Part shown: piece after piece, positions 52,914-61,532 of the stretch
How the letters are laid out: each line of letters starts with the position of its first letter
How positions within the stretch are numbered: position 1 is the stretch's first letter
Assembly: GCF_032461945.1 (NCBI RefSeq)
Contig: NZ_JAWCUD010000003.1
Location: forward strand, 124,001 to 188,000
Length of the DNA: 64,000 bases
Direction: 5' to 3'
Source: Paenibacillus_E violae
Lineage (GTDB): Bacteria > Bacillota > Bacilli > Paenibacillales > NBRC-103111
Position numbers and translations under genes: made by a program
The notes under the pieces: model-generated
Database searches by the model: none
Seen by the model: only the letters and a program-made list of their open reading frames with translations
Told to the model about the DNA's origin: nothing

Positions 52914-53414
52914 TTAATCCGTTAGTTTCTGTTTCTCCAGATACTTCAAATAAAATATAACTCCCGCTCTGTCTACACTGGAAAATTGATGGGGATCGTC
53001 CTTCATTTGTTGTCTTAATTCATCTACGGCAATCCATCTTGGGTTCTTAGTTTCATCACCTGATTGCACTAACTCCCCTTGCACTTTACAACGGAAGTAG
53101 ACTCCAACCGAATCAAAGGGCCCGTTAAGGGTCTGATAAGCCCCGAAGGGTTTTAGACACTCCACTTCAAAACTCGGATCGATACCAACTGTATCAATTT
53201 TTGTATCTTCACCTTCAATTTCTACAATATCAAGGCCAGTCTCTTCCTTTACTTCTCTAATAAGTGCTGTTAGTAACGATTCGTATTGCTCTATTCTCCC
53301 GCCAGGTAGTTCAATCCTTTGAGGTTCACCAGGTTTATTTCGTGTCTGAACTACAATTTCGATTGTTCCATCTTGTATTCTTTCAATGATCGCACGAGAA
53401 TTAACTAAGAACAT
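52914..53414 (-). CDS. NUDIX hydrolase
   Basis: A 166-residue NUDIX protein with the box beginning at the glycine of PGGRIEQYESLLTALIREVKEETGLDI; the REVKEETGL core has the metal-binding glutamates. The box matches GX5EX7REUXEEXGU in its core, with a slightly different first part (GGRIEQYE). It hydrolyses a nucleoside diphosphate linked to another group; the substrate is not predictable. Single gene. Confidence 0.88.
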   Translation of the reverse strand: MFLVNSRAIIERIQDGTIEIVVQTRNKPGEPQRIELPGGRIEQYESLLTALIREVKEETGLDIVEIEGEDTKIDTVGIDPSFEVECLKPFGAYQTLNGPFDSVGVYFRCKVQGELVQSGDETKNPRWIAVDELRQQMKDDPHQFSSVDRAGVIFYLKYLEKQKLTD

Positions 53415-53531
53415 ACGCCATCACAGCACCTTTCTTATCTTTTTCTTCCATACTAATTTCTAGGTTTCCCTCATAATCCCTTTACCTCACAGATGACCTT
53501 TGACAGCCTGATTTTTATGGATCTGCATCCA

Positions 53532-53671
53532 TTAACAGGAAAAACTCCCGTTATTCAAAGCATTTCACAGTTAAATGTACAAATAACTGGAAAAAACGCC
53601 GTTAATTCACCCCAACACCCCTGCTTCCAAGCTCAGTCGCCCCCATTAACTGGAGAAATGCCATCTATTCA
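53532..53671. repeat. three imperfect direct repeats of about 26 bp
   Basis: Units at 53532-53557 (TTAACAGGAAAAACTCCCGT...), 53583-53609 (ATAACTGGAAAAAACGCCGT...) and 53645-53671 (ATTAACTGGAGAAATGCCAT...) all end in ATTCA, with starts 51 and 62 bases apart. They lie in the NUDIX/ribulokinase gap (53415-53906). The short minus-strand frame at 53707-53895 in this gap overlaps a terminator and is not called. Confidence 0.55.
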
Positions 53672-53806
53672 TGCTATAGCCTGATTACGCCACTAAAATT
53701 GCGGTATTATTTCCCGTTAATCTTAGGCAGCGCTCCCAAAAGTTCAAATAGAAGATGCTCCCTCGGAATACAGTCAGCTGGTTTGTGACTCAGAGCATTT
53801 CCTACC

Positions 53807-53861
53807 AAAAAAAACGGCCTGTCACCCGCAGTTCCAAAGGAACAAGCAGATTCACAGGCCG
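53807..53861 (-). terminator. terminator of the ribulokinase operon
   Basis: On the minus strand CGGCCTGT (53861-53854) pairs with ACAGGCCG (53822-53815) and is followed by T8. The 31-base loop contains a further hairpin (GTTCC, TTT, GGAAC). It lies 45 bases after the ribulokinase stop codon. Confidence 0.85.
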
Positions 53862-53906
53862 AGTACTTTTTGGTCGTGGCCGTCAGGCCATGCATGACTT
53901 GACGCT

Positions 53907-55595
53907 CTAAATCCCAGTTCGCATACGCTTCAGCTCACGCATTACCTTCCCTACTGGACCGGAAGGTACTCCGAACGCCTCATGCATCACACGATACTGG
54001 GCGTATAACCTGTCGTAAGCAGCCTTGTGCTCACGATTCGGTCGAATGGACTGCTCTTTCGTTTGCCCCATCGCCCGAATACCGTCACTCAGGCTGTCAT
54101 AGCCGCCTGCTTGGCTGCCCGCTGCGGCCGCTCCGCAGATAGCTGCGCCAAGCGCGACAGGTTGAGTCGATTTCGCCACCTTGATGTCCAACCCCAGAAC
54201 ATCGGCAAAGATTTGCATCAGCAGCTTATTTTTTTGCGGCAACCCGCCGCACGCATAGAGAGAAGCTATCTGCACTCCGCTATCTTCAAAGGTTTCGATG
54301 ATCCGTCTTGTCCCGAAAGCTGCTGACTCCAGCAACGCGCGATAGATCTCAGCCGGTGTTGTGCTCAACGTCAACCCGACAAGGAGTCCGGATAACGCTT
54401 CGTCCAAGATGGGCGAACGCCCTCCGTTCCACCAATCGAGCGCGAGCAGACCGGACTGACCCGGACTTAGCTTACCGGCTTCACGCTCCAACCAGTTATG
54501 AACGCCTATTCCGTCGGCGGCAGCTTGACGCGTTATCTCTTCGGATACCGATGTGTTGACGAACCATGCAAACATGTCGCCAACGGCCGGCTGACCCGCT
54601 TCATAGCCGAACATGCCTGGCACTATGCCGTCCTCTACCACACCATTAACCCCTTGAATGAGATGTTCTTCATCGCCGAGAACCATGTGGCAGAGCGAAG
54701 TTCCCATAGCCAGAACCATACTGCCTGGCTCAGTGACACCACATCCGAGTACGGCCGCATGTGCATCGATGATGGCAGTAGAAACGGCTGTGCCTGGAAG
54801 CAAACCGAGCTCTTTGGCCATCCGTGGTTCCAAACCTCCTGCACGGGAGCCGACGGGTACTACAGCGCCAGCCAGCTTGGTATGGTACAAACTCTCGAAC
54901 CGCGGATCCAGCTGCTTCAGGAACTCCGTGGACGGGTACCCTTCCAGCTTGTGCCATATTCCCTTGTAGCCTGCACAGCAGCTGCTCCTGACCAGCTCGC
55001 CGCAAAGCTGCCATACGACCCAGTCCGCCGCCTCCACGAAGCGATCGGCCGCCTCGAATACAGCCGGTGACTGTTCGGCCGTCTCCAGCAGCTTGGGCAG
55101 AAGCCATTCGGAAGAGATGCTGCCTCCGTAACGGGGAAGGAAATCTTCGCCCCTCTCTTTGGCCAAATGGTTTATACGTTCCGCCTGCGGGGCCGCCGCA
55201 TGATGCTTCCAGAGCTTGGTCCAGCTGTACGGATCGTTCCAGTACTCCTCGAAAAAGCATAATGGAACGCCATCCGCATTCACAGGCAGCACCGTGCAAG
55301 CGGTGAAGTCAATACCGATGCCGATCACGGACTCCGGCGGAATTCCGGCTTGCTGAAGCACTGCGGGCACCGATTGGCGAAGCACATCCAGATAATCCCC
55401 TGGATGCTGCAGAGCCCAATCCTTCGCGAGCATCACCTCCGAATCAGGCAGGTGACGATCTATTACACCATGTGCATAAACCGTTACATTTGCCGCTATT
55501 TCCTCACCGGTCTGCACATCCACCAAGACAGCCCGGCCGCTTTCCGTACCATAATCGACGCCAAGGGCGTACTTTTTGCCCCCACTCTCCATCAT
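53907..55595 (-). CDS. araB: L-ribulokinase
   Basis: About 562 residues, the normal AraB length, and closely similar in motif order to B. subtilis AraB: YALGVDYGTESGRAVLVD at the N-terminus, IGIDFTACTVLPV, WVVWQLCGEL, AGYKGIWHKLEGYPS, GLLALDWWNGGRSPI and YACGGLPQKNKLLMQIFADV. It phosphorylates L-ribulose in L-arabinose catabolism. GAGGGGG precedes the adjacent ATG codons at 55595 and 55592. It follows the ROK gene by 68 bases; araA and araD are not in this window. Arabinan side chains of pectin would supply the sugar. Confidence 0.93.
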   Translation of the reverse strand: MMESGGKKYALGVDYGTESGRAVLVDVQTGEEIAANVTVYAHGVIDRHLPDSEVMLAKDWALQHPGDYLDVLRQSVPAVLQQAGIPPESVIGIGIDFTACTVLPVNADGVPLCFFEEYWNDPYSWTKLWKHHAAAPQAERINHLAKERGEDFLPRYGGSISSEWLLPKLLETAEQSPAVFEAADRFVEAADWVVWQLCGELVRSSCCAGYKGIWHKLEGYPSTEFLKQLDPRFESLYHTKLAGAVVPVGSRAGGLEPRMAKELGLLPGTAVSTAIIDAHAAVLGCGVTEPGSMVLAMGTSLCHMVLGDEEHLIQGVNGVVEDGIVPGMFGYEAGQPAVGDMFAWFVNTSVSEEITRQAAADGIGVHNWLEREAGKLSPGQSGLLALDWWNGGRSPILDEALSGLLVGLTLSTTPAEIYRALLESAAFGTRRIIETFEDSGVQIASLYACGGLPQKNKLLMQIFADVLGLDIKVAKSTQPVALGAAICGAAAAGSQAGGYDSLSDGIRAMGQTKEQSIRPNREHKAAYDRLYAQYRVMHEAFGVPSGPVGKVMRELKRMRTGI

Positions 55596-55616
55596 GATTT
55601 CCCCCTCATTCAACAA

Positions 55617-55631
55617 ATACTTTTAAAGTAT
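55617..55631. promoter_or_regulatory. 15-bp palindrome upstream of the ribulokinase gene
   Basis: ATACTTTTAAAGTAT is a perfect inverted repeat around one central base, 22 bases upstream of the ribulokinase start, between ROK and araB. It could be a repressor site or an AT-rich promoter part; it does not clearly match the AraR box I know. Confidence 0.3.
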
Positions 55632-55663
55632 AATAAGTTAAAATTCGGTTTTATTGTCCACGC

Positions 55664-56635
55664 TTAACTGTTACTCAACATCTCCATTGCAACAGATACC
55701 CCTGCATAATCCCCAACCTGCTCCCCCAACCCGGCGGGCACGATCTCACAAACATCTAAGGAGAACGTTAGAGCTTCCTCCCTTAATGTTTCCATTACCA
55801 GAGGCTCCAGCAGCTTATGCTGTCGTCCATAGATACTGCCAATTACAATTTTCTCCGGATTAAGCACATCAATTAACATAGCAAGCCCTTGCCCCAAGCG
55901 GCGACCTACCGTCTCATAAACTTGAATCGCCATGGAATCCCCTGCTTCCGCAGCTTTTCCTACCGTTTCCGCAGTCAGACTGCTCAGATCGTCCATTGTT
56001 TGGCAATAAGAAGGTGGTTTCCCCTCCTGAATGGCTTGAAGCGACATCGTGCGAGCAAGCTTCGCAATACCGCCGCCACTGCAGAAGCCCTCAAATGAAC
56101 CCGCCTTGCCGTATCCCCAGGGGCCATCGGCTTCCAAACGAACATGCCCTACTTCACCTGCCATATCATTCACACCTATATATAGCTGCCCATTAAGGAT
56201 CAGTCCCGCTCCCATGCCTGTGCCGAAAGTAAGGAAAACCATATGGCGGCAACCTTTTCCCGCTCCAAAACGCCATTCGGCTAAGGCACAGGCATTCGCA
56301 TCATTCTGTAATCCGACTGGAACACCATAACGTTCACGCAAAGGAGATACGACATCAATCTGATCCCAGCCGGGAAGATTTGGAGGAGAGAGAATGATGC
56401 CCGCTTGACTGTTAAGCGGACCTCCACAACTGATACCTATAGCTTCAGGTGTCCGATCTGGATAACGCAATAACATCGTATCAAGAGATGCGCAGATTTC
56501 ACCAATTGCCATTTCTGGCCCAGATGGGGTCGGAAAGCTTATTTTATCCACGAATACGACGCTATCCTTCTCGACAACAGCCAAGCTTACTGCGCATTTT
56601 GTTCCACCAATATCGACTGCTGCCACTAGCGTCAT
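55664..56635 (-). CDS. ROK-family sugar kinase or kinase-like protein
   Basis: About 323 residues without an N-terminal HTH, so an enzyme rather than a NagC-type repressor. Phosphate motif DIGGTKCAVSLA (8-19), catalytic region GLQNDANACALAEWRFGAGKG, and FGTGMGAGLILNG. The usual ROK zinc motif CxCGxxGCxE is degenerate: after GHVRLEADGPWG the sequence reads YGKAGSFEGFCSGGG and lacks the cysteine pattern. The ATG at 56635 overlaps the SIS gene stop (ATGA). It phosphorylates a hexose or amino sugar, identity unknown. Confidence 0.87.
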   Translation of the reverse strand: MTLVAAVDIGGTKCAVSLAVVEKDSVVFVDKISFPTPSGPEMAIGEICASLDTMLLRYPDRTPEAIGISCGGPLNSQAGIILSPPNLPGWDQIDVVSPLRERYGVPVGLQNDANACALAEWRFGAGKGCRHMVFLTFGTGMGAGLILNGQLYIGVNDMAGEVGHVRLEADGPWGYGKAGSFEGFCSGGGIAKLARTMSLQAIQEGKPPSYCQTMDDLSSLTAETVGKAAEAGDSMAIQVYETVGRRLGQGLAMLIDVLNPEKIVIGSIYGRQHKLLEPLVMETLREEALTFSLDVCEIVPAGLGEQVGDYAGVSVAMEMLSNS

Positions 56636-57267
56636 TTTGGGAAAAACGCCTCCTCCAACATCAGGCATAACGCATGATAGATCGGCAGATGCCTCTCTTG
56701 AATGTCGAGGGTTTTCTCCCAAGGCACACATATCGTCACATCACATAAAGACTTTAATTTACCGCCGCTATCCCCTGTAAAACCAATGGTTTTCAAACCT
56801 TGCACCTTGGCAACCTGCAAAGCCCGCAAGATATTCGTGGAGTTGCCTGATGTACTAAATGCAATCAATACATCCCCTGAACGGCCATAGCCATACACTT
56901 GTTGGGCAAAAATCATTTCTGGATCCACATCATTAGCATAAGCGCTTATCAAAGCTGAGTGACTAACGAGTGAAATCGCCGGCAGCGCCCCTTGGAGCTT
57001 ATCGGCAAGATCCAATCCTTCTCCCGGGAATTCACGTTCAAAACGGTCGCTTATGGTTGCGGATAAAGGTCTTTTGGAGATAAATCCCTTCATCAGCTCG
57101 CCTACAACATGCTCACAATCTGCGGCACTTCCACCATTACCGCACAATAACAGCTTGTTTCCTTGATGAAACGAATGATTTAACAGCTCAAAACCCAATT
57201 CGATATCTGGTAAACAGCCTATCAATTCAGGATAACGTGTCGTCATTGAACTCAAAATAGCGTTCAT
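56632..57267 (-). CDS. SIS-domain sugar isomerase (GmhA/DiaA-like)
   Basis: A 211-residue SIS protein with the phosphosugar motif LLLCGNGGSAADCEHVVGEL (residues about 39-58), SYAND-like SAYANDVDPEM, and IAFSTSGNSTNI. GmhA isomerises sedoheptulose-7-phosphate, but several sugar operons carry relatives of unknown activity. Coupled by an ATGA overlap to the ROK gene, so the two probably act on the same phosphosugar. Confidence 0.87.
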   Translation of the reverse strand: MNAILSSMTTRYPELIGCLPDIELGFELLNHSFHQGNKLLLCGNGGSAADCEHVVGELMKGFISKRPLSATISDRFEREFPGEGLDLADKLQGALPAISLVSHSALISAYANDVDPEMIFAQQVYGYGRSGDVLIAFSTSGNSTNILRALQVAKVQGLKTIGFTGDSGGKLKSLCDVTICVPWEKTLDIQERHLPIYHALCLMLEEAFFPK

Positions 57268-57290
57268 TCCGTAGTACCCCCTTGATCAAG

Positions 57291-58892
57291 TTACTTCATC
57301 ACTCGTGCAAGTGCCGTATTGTATATCGTTTCAATCTCGGTTGCCCCTTTGTCTTTGCATTGCTTGATAAAAGTATCCCAATCGTTTAATGCCCCTTCAC
57401 TGACAATGAATTTATCCATGTTTTGAGTTAAATAGGCATCTAATTGTGTGCGTAGCTGTTTAAGCCGATCCCGTTCCTGTTTATTAAATGGAGGATCATT
57501 GACCTCTCGGTAATTAATCCCGTCAGCCAGATCCTGGTTTGCCTTTTCCGACCACTTCAGCAATTCCGGTGCAGAAGATAACAGGATCGGATGGTCATCG
57601 GATTGAAACGCTAAGCCAAGATAGCCGGTACCAAGGGCAGATTGCATCGCGCGGAAAGGATCTTGTTTATCTTTGAACTTCAATTTCGTTGCATCCGATA
57701 TTTGATATTCGCCTCCAACAAGCGTGTAATCCACATTTTCTACCCCGAAACTGGTTAAATTCGTCCCCTCTTCTCCATACATCCAGTCGATCAGCTTAAT
57801 TACTTCTTCCGGATTTTTAACTTTAGCACTTATCGCGTACATTTCACCGAGGTGATCCAGCTGATAAATGGTATTGCGCTTAACTCCTTTATTACTCGCC
57901 AGAGCAGGTAACAATTCGAATTTGGCTTCCGGTTCTTTAACCTGAAGTGCTTTATTAAAATTTGCTCCGAATCCATTGTTATCTTGAAAAAAGAATGACT
58001 TGCCTGAGCTTAATTTCTCTTGCCATATTTGAGAGGTCGCTACGGCATAATCTGGATCAAGCAGTTTTTCTTTATAAAGTTTATGAAGATAGGCGATAGC
58101 CTCTTTGAATTCGGGGGCAAAAGGACCAAATTTATATTGCTGCGTCAGCGGTTCATAGTAAATTTTAGTACCCGTAATATTCGTATAGCCACTCCCAAAG
58201 CCGAAAGCAACAGGGTTGATCAAATTTTCTGTTCCCGTTTTGCCATTCGCCGCTCTACTTGTAAAAGGATAAGATGCCGGATAAGCTTCTTTAAACTTCT
58301 TGAGTACCTGATATAGCTCTTCGTACGTAGTAGGCGCTTTTAAATGAAGTTTCGCTAACAAATCTGTGCGTATCATCGGCAGCAGACCAGATTGAACGCT
58401 CCATTTCGTTACTAAAGGAAAACCGTACAGCTTGCCATCCACTTTCGTTTTATTTATTTCCGGCTTTTGCTCGATGAGCTTGTGGAAATTCGGCATTTTA
58501 TCCAAATACGGTGTGAGATCTAGAAAAATGTGGGTATCCGCGAAATCCGTAAGATCATTTTGATTCACCATCATGACATCGGGGATGGAATTTGTAGCCA
58601 TTAAGGTTTTCTTTTTATCCTCATAATTACTTTGTGGAACGCTTTGTAAGGCAAGCTTGACGTTTTTTCTTTTTTGGAATTCTTGAACAACGACCGAATT
58701 GGCATCTAACGCTTGGGAAGAATGCTCGTACCTCATCCAAGAAAGCGTCATCTGATCGTCGGATGTTTGAGAACTTACTCTCACCAATGGCTTGGCTGTA
58801 CGATTAGATAAGCGATCACATCCTGTCACTAAACTCCCTACTACAACCAGCGAACAGCAGGCAGTTAACAATCTCCTGTTTCTGAAATCCAT
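57291..58892 (-). CDS. lipoprotein sugar-binding protein (LplA-type), without adjacent permeases
   Basis: About 533 residues with the lipobox cysteine at C25 (GSLVTGC) and an SBP family 1 fold (TNSIPDVMMVNQNDLTDFAD; TKWSVQSGLLPMIRTDLLAKLHLKAPTTYEELYQ; NKQERDRLKQLRTQLDAYL). GAGGGGG precedes ATG at 58892. It follows the membrane AraC regulator and precedes the SIS gene by 23 bases. No permease genes occur nearby; it may deliver sugar to a transporter encoded elsewhere or act with the AraC sensor. Confidence 0.9.
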   Translation of the reverse strand: MDFRNRRLLTACCSLVVVGSLVTGCDRLSNRTAKPLVRVSSQTSDDQMTLSWMRYEHSSQALDANSVVVQEFQKRKNVKLALQSVPQSNYEDKKKTLMATNSIPDVMMVNQNDLTDFADTHIFLDLTPYLDKMPNFHKLIEQKPEINKTKVDGKLYGFPLVTKWSVQSGLLPMIRTDLLAKLHLKAPTTYEELYQVLKKFKEAYPASYPFTSRAANGKTGTENLINPVAFGFGSGYTNITGTKIYYEPLTQQYKFGPFAPEFKEAIAYLHKLYKEKLLDPDYAVATSQIWQEKLSSGKSFFFQDNNGFGANFNKALQVKEPEAKFELLPALASNKGVKRNTIYQLDHLGEMYAISAKVKNPEEVIKLIDWMYGEEGTNLTSFGVENVDYTLVGGEYQISDATKLKFKDKQDPFRAMQSALGTGYLGLAFQSDDHPILLSSAPELLKWSEKANQDLADGINYREVNDPPFNKQERDRLKQLRTQLDAYLTQNMDKFIVSEGALNDWDTFIKQCKDKGATEIETIYNTALARVMK

Positions 58893-59051
58893 GGTGTTCC
58901 CCCTCAATAACCTGGATTTATTCTGGCCATTGTTATTGTATAAGCGACTTGCCCCGCTTTAAAAGAACCAAATCAGCCTACGATGAACCATTCTTCCACT
59001 TGAGTCTCGATGATTCATTCTTCTACCCTGCTTGAATCGTCCACTTCCACG

Positions 59052-61388
59052 CTATTTCTGCTTACTGCCGTGTATATGCCGATATTCATTCGGTGAGATG
59101 CCTTCATGTTTTTTGAATAAACGCAAAAAGGTTGTGCGGCTGAAAATGCCGATCTGATCTGCAATATCACTAATCTTCATATCCGTATGGGCCAACAGTT
59201 CTTTCGCTTTTGCAATCCGAATCAGGCTGATATAGTCCGAAATATTCGTCCCCGTCGTCTCTTTGAACATCCTGGACACATACTTGGCGGACAGACCTAT
59301 CTCGTTTGCGATCACTTCCAGATATAAATCTTTTTCATAATGCTTCTCAATATAGGCGGTAATAAGCGATACGATCGTACCCGATTTGCTTTCGGGTTTA
59401 TACAACGTTTCTGTGATCATTTTATCGTAGAACTCAAATATCATTTTCAACCTTGCATCAAACTCTGTCGGCAATAGCTCCTTTTGACTCAAAAAATCAT
59501 GCTCATTAGCCTCCAAAAAGTCATTCATACGAAGTCCTTTTTCGGTCAAATAACGGTTGCCTGTATGGAAAAATTCCACGAGCAAAGCCCCAAGAAAGTG
59601 ATAAGAAACCCCTCTTGCTTTGTTCAAAGCAATAATCCCTTCCAGTTCTCCCCTTAAGCCTTCCCGATCGCCTGATTTCAGCTTATTCACGATTTTGGTC
59701 TCATCCAGGAAGGAATAATAGTAGTTCTGATCGATATCCAAATGCGCTGCATCGACGATGACCGTCTTGGATGAATCTGTCCGCTTATCTATAGCCGTAA
59801 TAGCATCACTATAAGATTTGGAATAGTCCTCAATCTTGTCGTATCTTTTTCCTAAGCCAATAACTAATTCACAGTACATGGTGTCGTAAGCAAAGGTCAT
59901 TTTAATCATTTCTAAAGCTTGTTCCAGCTGTTCACGGTCTGCTTCGCTCTTCAAATTGACCATGCAAACATATAAGTAGGGCTCATATTCCACCAAGTAA
60001 CAATTCACGTACTTTTTCATAATGCCCCATAGCACATTTTTCATCTTCTCGAAAATTAATAAGCGATCCGCTTCCAGAATGTCATGATAGAATTGATCCC
60101 TGAACATAAACACAAAGCAGCAGCATAAATAGGTACCTGTATGAAAATCAATTTCTTTTAAAATCTGGTTAACCGCATAGGGCTGTCCCCCTCGAACCCC
60201 TTTAATTAGATTCGTGAAAAACTGCTCAAGAATTTCCTCTGAAAAGGTATGAATTTTCATATTTGCATCCTTATGCTGCTGGATCAATTGGCTGACGCTA
60301 TTCCCAATCCGTTGAAGTTCGCCGCTGCGTGGGGTTTCTTGGTTGCCTTCCTCAATGCGTTCTGTTTTTTGTAAAATATCTCTGATATTTTTGATCGGGT
60401 TATACAGCCGAACGCTGAATATGGCAGAAAAAGCGATGCCAATGATGATTAAACTGATACAGATCCAGATGATCAAACTAAAAATGCTCGAAGACTCCTG
60501 GTTAAAAGAACTCACCGGCGTAATCGAATAATACTTCCATCCATATTCGGAGGTGGTTTGAACAATCCAGTTCTGCTCTTGACCGATGTTAAGGGCTCCG
60601 CTACTTGCTTTTTCCTTCGAAAAACCAGCAACAATAAGCTCCACATCCCTTGCATCCAAACCGCTGCTTTGCAAAATGATCTGATTATTTTTATCCATGA
60701 CGATATATTGGGTGGTCGAGAAAATGGAGTTGTTTTGCATCGTATCTACAATTGTAGGGATAGAAATGGTCGTCACCATCGTTGCCAAATGACCATTCAA
60801 ATATTGGGTCGTAACACTCGGAATGACATCACGATTTGTATTCATATTCGGGTTAGCCACTCTCGTCGGTGTCAAAAGTTCGAACAAGCTGCTTTCGTGT
60901 AATTGTTGTCGCCAGAAATCTTTATTGTAACCATCAAATTTATAGAAAGTGTCAAAGAAAACATCGAAGTCAACCATGCCATCACTAAAATAAACACGCT
61001 GATCATCCACAAATAGAAAGATATTGTCGACAAAGTGGCTTATCGTATTGCGATTCCCCGCAATGGATCTCACAATCGAAGGCAACTTAATTTTCTCTTC
61101 GTCTGTCAGTAATGGATAAGGTCGTAAATATTGTTGAATGGTATCACTGAGAAGCAAGCTATTGTTGGTTGATTGTGCCATACCTAAATAGATATCAATG
61201 GTTTTGGAGGAGGCAGCCAAATTATCCGTAAGCTTTCCGGAGACATCCTTCTTAATTAATTGATCCGCATTCAAATAGGCGATGACTCCGAGGATGACAA
61301 TAGGGATCAGCAAAGAAAGGAAATAAAGAAGGATCTTAAAAAACAATCTATTTTTATTCAACGTTTGCTTCAGGTGTCTCCAATTCAA
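59052..61388 (-). CDS. membrane-anchored AraC-family regulator with extracellular sensor
   Basis: A 778-residue protein: helix 1 about 17-38, extracellular Cache-like domain about 40-300, helix 2 about 302-326, a short HAMP-like linker, a central region, and a C-terminal AraC double HTH (about 675-775, LYLEVIANEIGLSAKYVSRMFKETTGTNISDYI and KISDIADQIGIFSRTTFLRLFKKHEGISPNEYR). The start is TTG with GGGGGAG upstream. It resembles the 41-43 kb regulator only in architecture. It probably controls the downstream binding protein, SIS, ROK and araB genes. Confidence 0.9.
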   Translation of the reverse strand: MNWRHLKQTLNKNRLFFKILLYFLSLLIPIVILGVIAYLNADQLIKKDVSGKLTDNLAASSKTIDIYLGMAQSTNNSLLLSDTIQQYLRPYPLLTDEEKIKLPSIVRSIAGNRNTISHFVDNIFLFVDDQRVYFSDGMVDFDVFFDTFYKFDGYNKDFWRQQLHESSLFELLTPTRVANPNMNTNRDVIPSVTTQYLNGHLATMVTTISIPTIVDTMQNNSIFSTTQYIVMDKNNQIILQSSGLDARDVELIVAGFSKEKASSGALNIGQEQNWIVQTTSEYGWKYYSITPVSSFNQESSSIFSLIIWICISLIIIGIAFSAIFSVRLYNPIKNIRDILQKTERIEEGNQETPRSGELQRIGNSVSQLIQQHKDANMKIHTFSEEILEQFFTNLIKGVRGGQPYAVNQILKEIDFHTGTYLCCCFVFMFRDQFYHDILEADRLLIFEKMKNVLWGIMKKYVNCYLVEYEPYLYVCMVNLKSEADREQLEQALEMIKMTFAYDTMYCELVIGLGKRYDKIEDYSKSYSDAITAIDKRTDSSKTVIVDAAHLDIDQNYYYSFLDETKIVNKLKSGDREGLRGELEGIIALNKARGVSYHFLGALLVEFFHTGNRYLTEKGLRMNDFLEANEHDFLSQKELLPTEFDARLKMIFEFYDKMITETLYKPESKSGTIVSLITAYIEKHYEKDLYLEVIANEIGLSAKYVSRMFKETTGTNISDYISLIRIAKAKELLAHTDMKISDIADQIGIFSRTTFLRLFKKHEGISPNEYRHIHGSKQK

Positions 61389-61401
61389 GTTTACTCCCCC
61401 A

Positions 61402-61436
61402 TTATAATTGCTCTCTATTTATGGTAAGCGGTTTCA
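61402..61436 (-). promoter_or_regulatory. promoter with near-perfect cre site before the second AraC regulator
   Basis: GGTAAGCGGTTTCA (61423-61436) matches the cre consensus in 13 of 14 positions. A minus-strand TATAAT (61407-61402) lies 15 bases nearer the gene, so the cre overlaps the -35 region (GCTTAC). This suggests catabolite repression of the regulator. Confidence 0.6.
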
Positions 61437-61482
61437 ATTATTAGTATTCTAATCTTTCTACATGAATCCTTCTTCTACTAGC

Positions 61483-61529
61483 AAAATAAAAGGATAGGCA
61501 GGAAGCACGATAGTGTGCTGCCTGCCTAT
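61483..61529 (-). terminator. terminator after the DapA-family gene
   Basis: ATAGGCAGGAAGCAC (61494-61508) pairs with GTGCTGCCTGCCTAT (61515-61529), one mismatch, 6-base loop. The minus-strand tail is TTTTATTTTG. It starts 3 bases after the stop codon. Confidence 0.88.
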
Positions 61530-61532
61530 GCG

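Noticed and set aside
53707..53895. Small minus-strand frame of 62 codons in the NUDIX-araB gap
   Set aside because: It runs through the ribulokinase terminator stem and U-run and has no convincing ribosome binding site.
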